From: Candidatus Multiplicimicrobium inquinatum
GTDB taxonomy: Bacteria; Omnitrophota; Omnitrophia; Omnitrophales; Aquincolibacteriaceae
Reading direction: 5' to 3'
DNA: 9,113 nt
Assembly: GCA_002344825.1 (NCBI GenBank)
Contig: DDUN01000005.1
Coordinates: forward strand, 12,937-22,049
The notes below the pieces were generated by a model that ran no database searches, was not told the origin of the DNA, and saw only the letters and a list, made by a program, of their open reading frames with translations. Made by a program: the position numbers and the translations under genes. Of this stretch, positions 4,798 through 9,113 are shown in pieces; the stretch's first letter is position 1; the number at the start of each line of letters is the position of its first letter.

Positions 4798-5864
4798 AGC
4801 GCGAACAGCTGATTTCGGTCGTTTTTCTTTTGGTGCTGGTTTATGTCGCGTGGCAGATTTTTTCCATTTTTTCGGTTTTCACTAATGCCATTCTGGGCGC
4901 CGCGATTCTCGCGTTTCTTTTTTACCCAATTCAGCGCCAATTTTTAAAATGGTTTCCGCGGCAAAACGTTTTATTGTCCGCGCTGTTGACCGCGCTGATT
5001 TTTCTGATTGTTATTCCCCCTTTTGTCGTGCTTATTTTCAGTTTATCCTCGCAAATCATTGAACTAACGCAATCCGCTTATCAATTCGTGCAGAAAGGCG
5101 GAGTCGAGAAACTTATTCTGGAAATTCAAAATCAGAGCTGGTACCAGAGTCTCGACAGCAAAATCGTGGACTGGACTCCCATCAAAGACACCGCGGCAGA
5201 TTGGATTTTAAGCAGCGCGCGCAAGCTCGGAAATATCACCGCGCTTGAAGTCGGCGCTCTGACAAAAAATATTTTCGCGATCACCCTTAATGTTTTCTTC
5301 ATGAGCGTCCTCGTCTTTGTGTTCTTAAAAGACGGCCCTCAAATTTATGATTTCCTTTATCAAATCGCCCCCTTTGAAGAGAAAACAAAAAAAACAATTT
5401 CCGACCAAATCAAAGGGACTTTCGAAGCGGTGATTCGCGGACAAATCCTAACTTCTTTCGCGCAAGCGATTGTCGCGGGGGGGTTGTTTTCAGCGGTCGG
5501 AATCCGCGCCTATCTTTTCTTCGGTGTTTTGACTTTTATTTTATCGATGATTCCGGTAGGCGGCGCGGCTTTGGTGTGGGCGCCCCTCGCGGCATGGCTT
5601 TTTTTTACAGGCTTTAAAATCCAGGCGATTATTCTCGCGGTGGGCGGAGTCACCATCATCAGCTTATTGGATAATGTCATCAAGCCGGCGGTGATCGGAG
5701 AAAAAACCAAACTGCCTTATTTTCTGCTCTTCTTTGGGATTTTAGGCGGGCTTGCGGTCTATGGGTTCGTCGGGGTTTTTATCGCTCCGGTGGTACTTTC
5801 GCTCTTCTTCGCGCTGGTTAAAATTTACCGCGAAGAGTATCTGCACCCAAACTTACCGCGCTAA
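4794..5864 (+). CDS. AI-2E family transporter (PerM/UPF0118-type membrane protein)
   Basis: This 356-residue inner-membrane protein belongs to the PF01594 family, whose members have been linked to AI-2 export, Na+/H+ antiport and other transport. The substrate here is unknown. Hydrophobic segments lie near residues 7-25, 28-47, 58-84, 158-178, 217-236, 238-255, 257-272, 276-292 and 308-342, with a soluble segment at about 86-157. The family core is clear: LTFILSMIPVGGAALVW (246-262) and DNVIKPAVIGEKTKLP (293-308), followed by FFGILGGLAVYGFVGVFIAPV (313-333). The start overlaps the hldD stop as ATGA, so the genes are co-transcribed and probably coupled. It ends eight bases from the convergent metallophosphoesterase, with no terminator hairpin between them. 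Confidence 0.92.
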   Translation: MKREQLISVVFLLVLVYVAWQIFSIFSVFTNAILGAAILAFLFYPIQRQFLKWFPRQNVLLSALLTALIFLIVIPPFVVLIFSLSSQIIELTQSAYQFVQKGGVEKLILEIQNQSWYQSLDSKIVDWTPIKDTAADWILSSARKLGNITALEVGALTKNIFAITLNVFFMSVLVFVFLKDGPQIYDFLYQIAPFEEKTKKTISDQIKGTFEAVIRGQILTSFAQAIVAGGLFSAVGIRAYLFFGVLTFILSMIPVGGAALVWAPLAAWLFFTGFKIQAIILAVGGVTIISLLDNVIKPAVIGEKTKLPYFLLFFGILGGLAVYGFVGVFIAPVVLSLFFALVKIYREEYLHPNLPR

Positions 5865-5872
5865 AACAGCTT

Positions 5873-6718
5873 TTACGGTTGAAGCGTCAGAAGAATCGCT
5901 TCCGGCCGCGAGAAAAAACGAATCGGCATAAAACGGCTGCTCCCCATTCCCCTTGAAATACAGCATTGAATATCCATAAACTTTTTGATTCCGGATGCGT
6001 ATTTTCTGCCCGCGCGCGAATGCGTAATGATCGCGCCCCATCCCGGCAAGCAAACCTGTCCGCCGTGCGTATGTCCTGAAAAACAAATATCAATCTCATG
6101 GTCAGATAGCCCAAAAAGAACATCCAGCGAATGCGATAAAAGAATATTCGCCGTACCGGCTCCCTTCTGCACGCGCAGACGCGTCAAATCCGCGTGCCCG
6201 GTAACAGGATCATCGACGCCGTGAATGCCCACGCGCTGCCCCTCTATTTCGACCGAATGCGACTCATTGCGCAGCTCCTTAATCCGAAGCTTTTTATAAA
6301 CTCCGCGCAGCTTCAAAGTTCCGTTCCGTTTGAGCGGATGCCGTTGCCCCTGAAAATTATGAAACAAACAATCATAGAGCCGGTAGTCATAATAATCATG
6401 ATTTCCCATAACGGAAAAAATACCCTTTTTTGATTTTAATTTTGCAAGCTGCTTTTCCGCTTCATAAACGCCTTCACGGCAATCGATGATATCTCCGGTA
6501 AGAACAATTAAATCAGGCCGAAGCTCCGCCAAACGGTCAAAGAAAAGGCTGAGTTTGGGAGCCGGAGAAGCGAAGTGAATATCGGAAAGATGCAGAATCT
6601 GAATCGGCTTATTTAGTTTCACGCAGCGCGCTTCTTTGCGGACAATGCGGAAAAAACGGGGTTCGGTAATCAGCCACGCGATAAAAAAAACCGCGGCGGA
6701 AACCGTAATGAGCAGCAT
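5873..6718 (-). CDS. Membrane-anchored metallophosphoesterase, YaeI/LpxG-like
   Basis: This 281-residue calcineurin-like phosphoesterase has an N-terminal membrane segment (about 2-17, MLLITVSAAVFFIAWL) that would hold the catalytic domain at the inner membrane. Metal-binding motifs appear in order: LSDIHF (D46, H48), TGDIID (D76), GNHDYY (N106, H107), LSHSLD (H196) and SGHTHGGQVCLPGWG (H216, H218), ending in the family's SRGMGSS (255-261). Members include E. coli YaeI (a phosphodiesterase of unclear role) and chlamydial LpxG, the UDP-2,3-diacylglucosamine hydrolase of lipid A synthesis. The hldD gene in the opposite operon makes an LpxG-like role attractive, but the sequence alone does not decide it. 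Its ATG overlaps the stop codon of the PilT-like gene by one base (TGATG), so translation is probably coupled. Confidence 0.88.
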   Translation of the reverse strand: MLLITVSAAVFFIAWLITEPRFFRIVRKEARCVKLNKPIQILHLSDIHFASPAPKLSLFFDRLAELRPDLIVLTGDIIDCREGVYEAEKQLAKLKSKKGIFSVMGNHDYYDYRLYDCLFHNFQGQRHPLKRNGTLKLRGVYKKLRIKELRNESHSVEIEGQRVGIHGVDDPVTGHADLTRLRVQKGAGTANILLSHSLDVLFGLSDHEIDICFSGHTHGGQVCLPGWGAIITHSRAGRKYASGIKKFMDIQCCISRGMGSSRFMPIRFFSRPEAILLTLQP

Positions 6719-7833
6719 CAGCCCCCCAGAATCTTTCCTCCGGAGGAAGAGGTGAAAACAATTCCCTGCATCATTTTTTCCATCTCAACGGGCCGGCGGG
6801 CATTCTGAACCGCGGTTTCTTTCGTGATCAAATTCTTCTGATACATTGCCAAAAGAGACTGGTCCAGAGTCTGCATGCCGTCATGCCCTGAATTAACCAA
6901 CGCCTGATGGATTTTCTCAAATTCCTTGTCCATGACCAGTTTTTTCATTGTGTAGTTTCCGATCAAAATTTCCGTGGCAGGCAACAATGACTTTCCGTCC
7001 TTGCCCACGAGTAACTTTTGAACCATCAGGCAAGACATGTTCATCGCGAAATGGCGCAAAACCGCGTCACGCTCATCTTGCTTAAAAAAACCCAAAATAC
7101 GGTCGAAAATTTGCGTGACCGATTGCGCGTGAACCGTTGAAATAACAAGGCGTCCGACCTCCGCCGCGTTAAGGGCGAATTTGAGCGTTTCCGCGTCGCG
7201 CATTTCCCCGATTACAACCACATCGGGAGACTGGCGCACGACATACTTTAACGCTGAGTCAAAGTCCTTGGTGTCAGTTCCAATCTCGCGCTGCTCGATC
7301 AAAGAAAGTTTGTCCGGGTGAACAAACTCGATCGGATCTTCAACGGTGATAATATGCTTTTTTAAATTGTCGTTAATCGCGTTTACCATCGCGGCAATCG
7401 TTGTGGATTTTCCGCTTGAAACCACACCGGCAACAAGAATAATTCCGGACTTTTCCAGCGCGACTTTTTTGAGAATATCCGGAAGCTGTAAGTCGTCAAA
7501 TGAAGGAATCCCTTTCCACAAAAGACGCAGAACCACGGAAAGCTGGGATTGCTGATAAAAAGCATTGCCCCGGAAACGAAAACCGAACTCGGGCACAGCG
7601 AAGGAAAAATCCACACTGCGCTCAATCTTCAGCTGCCCCTCATGATAAGAAGTGGTCACGCTCTTAAAAATAGCGTAGAGACGCGCTTCATCCACGGGGG
7701 CCGCGTCTATTGGAAAAACATCCGAACCGATGCGCACGCGCGGAACCTGACCCGATTTTAGAAAAAGATCCTGGGCCCTGAGCTCCGAAGCGATTTTAAG
7801 ACATTGCAGTAAATAAGAATCGGTAGCAATCAT
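6718..7833 (-). CDS. Type IV pilus retraction ATPase, PilT/PilU family
   Basis: PilT-family hexameric ATPases sit at the cytoplasmic base of type IV pili and power pilin disassembly and twitching. This 371-residue protein has the N-terminal PAS-like domain (about 1-105) and then the RecA core: P-loop GVVSSGKST (136-144), Asp box ITVEDPIEF (162-170), Walker B VVVIGEMRD (205-213) and His box STVHAQS (232-238). The P-loop satisfies GxxxxGK[ST] but departs from the near-invariant GPTGSGKST. The C-terminal AIRNLIRE motif of PilT is replaced by YTMKKLVMD (294-302). Length and the IFDRILGFF segment (242-250) lean toward PilU, the accessory paralogue. No pilin or assembly genes are nearby. It starts seven bases after the grxD stop, without a visible Shine-Dalgarno, so it depends on the upstream transcript. 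I leave the choice between pilT and pilU open. Confidence 0.9.
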   Translation of the reverse strand: MIATDSYLLQCLKIASELRAQDLFLKSGQVPRVRIGSDVFPIDAAPVDEARLYAIFKSVTTSYHEGQLKIERSVDFSFAVPEFGFRFRGNAFYQQSQLSVVLRLLWKGIPSFDDLQLPDILKKVALEKSGIILVAGVVSSGKSTTIAAMVNAINDNLKKHIITVEDPIEFVHPDKLSLIEQREIGTDTKDFDSALKYVVRQSPDVVVIGEMRDAETLKFALNAAEVGRLVISTVHAQSVTQIFDRILGFFKQDERDAVLRHFAMNMSCLMVQKLLVGKDGKSLLPATEILIGNYTMKKLVMDKEFEKIHQALVNSGHDGMQTLDQSLLAMYQKNLITKETAVQNARRPVEMEKMMQGIVFTSSSGGKILGG

Positions 7834-7840
7834 GATGGAG

Positions 7841-8164
7841 TTAGGCTTTGTGCGCGTCTTCCAAAAGTTTTTTCAACTCACCTGAGTCGCGTAATTCATG
7901 CACAATATCGCAACCACCCACAAGTTTTCCGCCAATGAAAACCTGGGGGAAAGTCGGCCAGCTGGAATACTCCGGCAAAGTCGCGCGGATATCAGGATTT
8001 GCCAAAATATCCACCGCCGCGAAGGGATAGCCATAGCCTTTTAAAATTTCAACCGTAGCGGCCGAAAAACCACAACGGGGAGCGTCCGGTGTTCCCTTCA
8101 TAAAAAGAGCCACTTTGTTGCCTTCAATTGTTTTCTTGATCGTTTCAATGGTTTGTTCGGTCAT
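7841..8164 (-). CDS. grxD: Monothiol glutaredoxin, Grx4 type
   Basis: Grx4-type glutaredoxins carry and deliver [2Fe-2S] clusters, with one cluster held by the CGFS cysteine and glutathione across a dimer. The 107-residue protein has the usual length. It shows K23 and the conserved active site PRCGFS (C31), WPTFPQVFIGGKLVGG (69-84) with the TFP glutathione-binding loop, and GGCDI (83-87). AAGGAG lies about seven bases upstream, a strong Shine-Dalgarno that fixes the ATG at 8164. It sits 16 bp after the dehydrogenase gene and 7 bp before the pilus ATPase, inside one minus-strand transcript. The CGFS class occurs mainly in proteobacteria, cyanobacteria and some other diderms, and implies glutathione or a substitute thiol. 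Confidence 0.95.
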   Translation of the reverse strand: MTEQTIETIKKTIEGNKVALFMKGTPDAPRCGFSAATVEILKGYGYPFAAVDILANPDIRATLPEYSSWPTFPQVFIGGKLVGGCDIVHELRDSGELKKLLEDAHKA

Positions 8165-8180
8165 AAATTTTTCTCCTTGT

Positions 8181-9113
8181 TCAAACTAAACGGTTTCTGT
8201 TGCCGTTTTCTTCATAAGAAATAATATTGCGCGCGATTTCTTCAACCACCCTCGTCCGGGCTTCGGTGCTGGCCCAGGCGATATGAGGCGTCAAAATAAG
8301 CCGTGGAGCATTATACAACACATGCGTCCGCGGGGGCGGTTCCTGCGTCAAAACATCGGTTGCCGCGCCCGCAATTTTTTTCGCTTTCAAAGCGGCCGCC
8401 AAAGCTTTTTCATCAATAATGCCGCCCCGGGCTAGATTTAAAAGAAACGCGGACTTCTTCATTAAAGCGATTTCCTTGGCGCCGATCAATCCGCGCGTGA
8501 CATCGGAAAGCGGTGCGTGAATTGTCACAAAATCTGACCGCTTCAAAACTTCTTTTAACGCCGTGCGCCCTTGCGCTTCCTTGGCGGAATAAACACGCCC
8601 CGGAATTTGAGCGATCATCACTTTCATCCCAAAAACACGCGCCGTTTCGGCTACACGCCGCCCAATAGTGCCATAACCGACGATCCCAAGCGTTTTCCCC
8701 GCCAACTCAAAAAAAGGAAACTGAGTCAGCGCAAAAAAATCTTGGCGGCTCCACTTTCCGGCTTGAACCGCCTGATCATATTCCTTCAAGCGTGATGCCA
8801 AGGCTAAAAGTAAAGTAAAAGTCAGCTGAAGAACCGACTCGGTGGAATAACCGCGGACATTGGTTACGGCAATGCCGTATTCTTTCGCCGCGTCCAAATC
8901 AATGTTATTAAATCCGGTAGCGGAAAGATGCAGTCCTCTCACGCCGTTCAAAGCTCGCAAAGTTTTGCGGTCAAAAACCACTTTATTTAAAACAATATGC
9001 TGAAACCCTTTAACACGCTGAATGGTTTGCGCGGGCGATGTGGAATAATGCTGTTTCAATGAACCGATTTTTTTAAGCGGAGAAAAATCCTGATCTCCCC
9101 AATCCACGGTTCC
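8181..9113 (-). CDS. D-2-hydroxyacid dehydrogenase, glycerate dehydrogenase (HprA) type, 5' end outside window
   Basis: This NAD(P)-dependent enzyme probably interconverts hydroxypyruvate and D-glycerate. Of it, 310 residues are visible and about ten are missing. The frame is open to the window edge, and the first residues (GTVDWGDQDFSPL) align with the early 'DGxTLNPGDLSW' strand of the family, so the in-frame GTG at 9105-9107 is not the real start. Motifs are GYGTIG (146-151 of the visible part), the catalytic R229 in NLARGG, E258 in TQEPPP and H277 in TPHIAWAS. After the Rossmann beta-2 strand the sequence is KVMIAQIPGR, without the Asp that usually favours NAD+, which may mean NADP+ use or relaxed specificity. 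Such 'xxPGR' variants occur in HprA-type enzymes. It leads the visible minus-strand operon with grxD, the PilT-like gene and the phosphoesterase. Confidence 0.9.
   Translation of the reverse strand, partial: GTVDWGDQDFSPLKKIGSLKQHYSTSPAQTIQRVKGFQHIVLNKVVFDRKTLRALNGVRGLHLSATGFNNIDLDAAKEYGIAVTNVRGYSTESVLQLTFTLLLALASRLKEYDQAVQAGKWSRQDFFALTQFPFFELAGKTLGIVGYGTIGRRVAETARVFGMKVMIAQIPGRVYSAKEAQGRTALKEVLKRSDFVTIHAPLSDVTRGLIGAKEIALMKKSAFLLNLARGGIIDEKALAAALKAKKIAGAATDVLTQEPPPRTHVLYNAPRLILTPHIAWASTEARTRVVEEIARNIISYEENGNRNRLV

Noticed and set aside
5865..5872. Terminator between the convergent AI-2E and phosphoesterase genes
   Set aside because: Only eight bases separate the stops, and I see no hairpin followed by a T-run. 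Terminators, if any, lie within the opposing gene ends.
9105..9107. GTG as the start of the hydroxyacid dehydrogenase
   Set aside because: The frame stays open to the window edge, and the family N-terminus needs roughly ten more residues before this point.

Overview
The window looks like chromosomal DNA from a diderm (Gram-negative-type) bacterium of roughly middling GC content. The lipopolysaccharide heptose gene (hldD), the type IV pilus ATPase and the Grx4-type glutaredoxin support this. The gene mix, a small TIGR04073-like secreted protein and a 'VIPAQAGIQ'-type palindromic repeat would suit an uncultivated lineage such as Omnitrophota. That placement is a guess from general resemblance. 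There are no tRNA or rRNA genes, insertion sequences, phage genes or CRISPR arrays.

Layout. (1) Positions 1-2373, minus strand, are an RNA-modification block: a TrmA/RlmC-type m5U methyltransferase, then trmB six bases later, then after a 465-bp gap the first 71 codons of an RsuA/RluB-type pseudouridine synthase that leaves the window. The gap is dense in palindromes. It holds two copies of one structured element in opposite orientation, a third palindrome, and a REP/dRS3-like unit. (2) Positions 2493-3316, plus strand, are the folate pair folB-folK, divergent from the methyltransferase and tightly coupled. (3) Positions 3389-3697, minus strand, encode a small secreted protein of unknown role. 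(4) Positions 3805-5864, plus strand, hold hldD and an AI-2E-family membrane protein, overlapping by ATGA. (5) Positions 5873-9113, minus strand, are a compact four-gene run, in order of transcription: a glycerate dehydrogenase-type D-2-hydroxyacid dehydrogenase (its N-terminus lies beyond the window), grxD, a PilT/PilU-family ATPase and a membrane-anchored metallophosphoesterase.

How they work together. The first block modifies rRNA and tRNA. folB and folK encode consecutive steps of folate synthesis. hldD makes ADP-heptose for the LPS core, and the metallophosphoesterase could be an LpxG-like lipid A enzyme or a YaeI-like phosphodiesterase, which would make the two flanks of the transporter functionally related. 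Most of the window is housekeeping.

The items most worth a second look are these: the paired palindromic elements, whose distal stems differ in sequence but stay self-complementary around a conserved internal core; a FolK that lacks about 13 residues where the family carries its catalytic basic residues; and a PilT/PilU ATPase with an unusual P-loop, an altered C-terminal motif and no pilus-gene neighbours.
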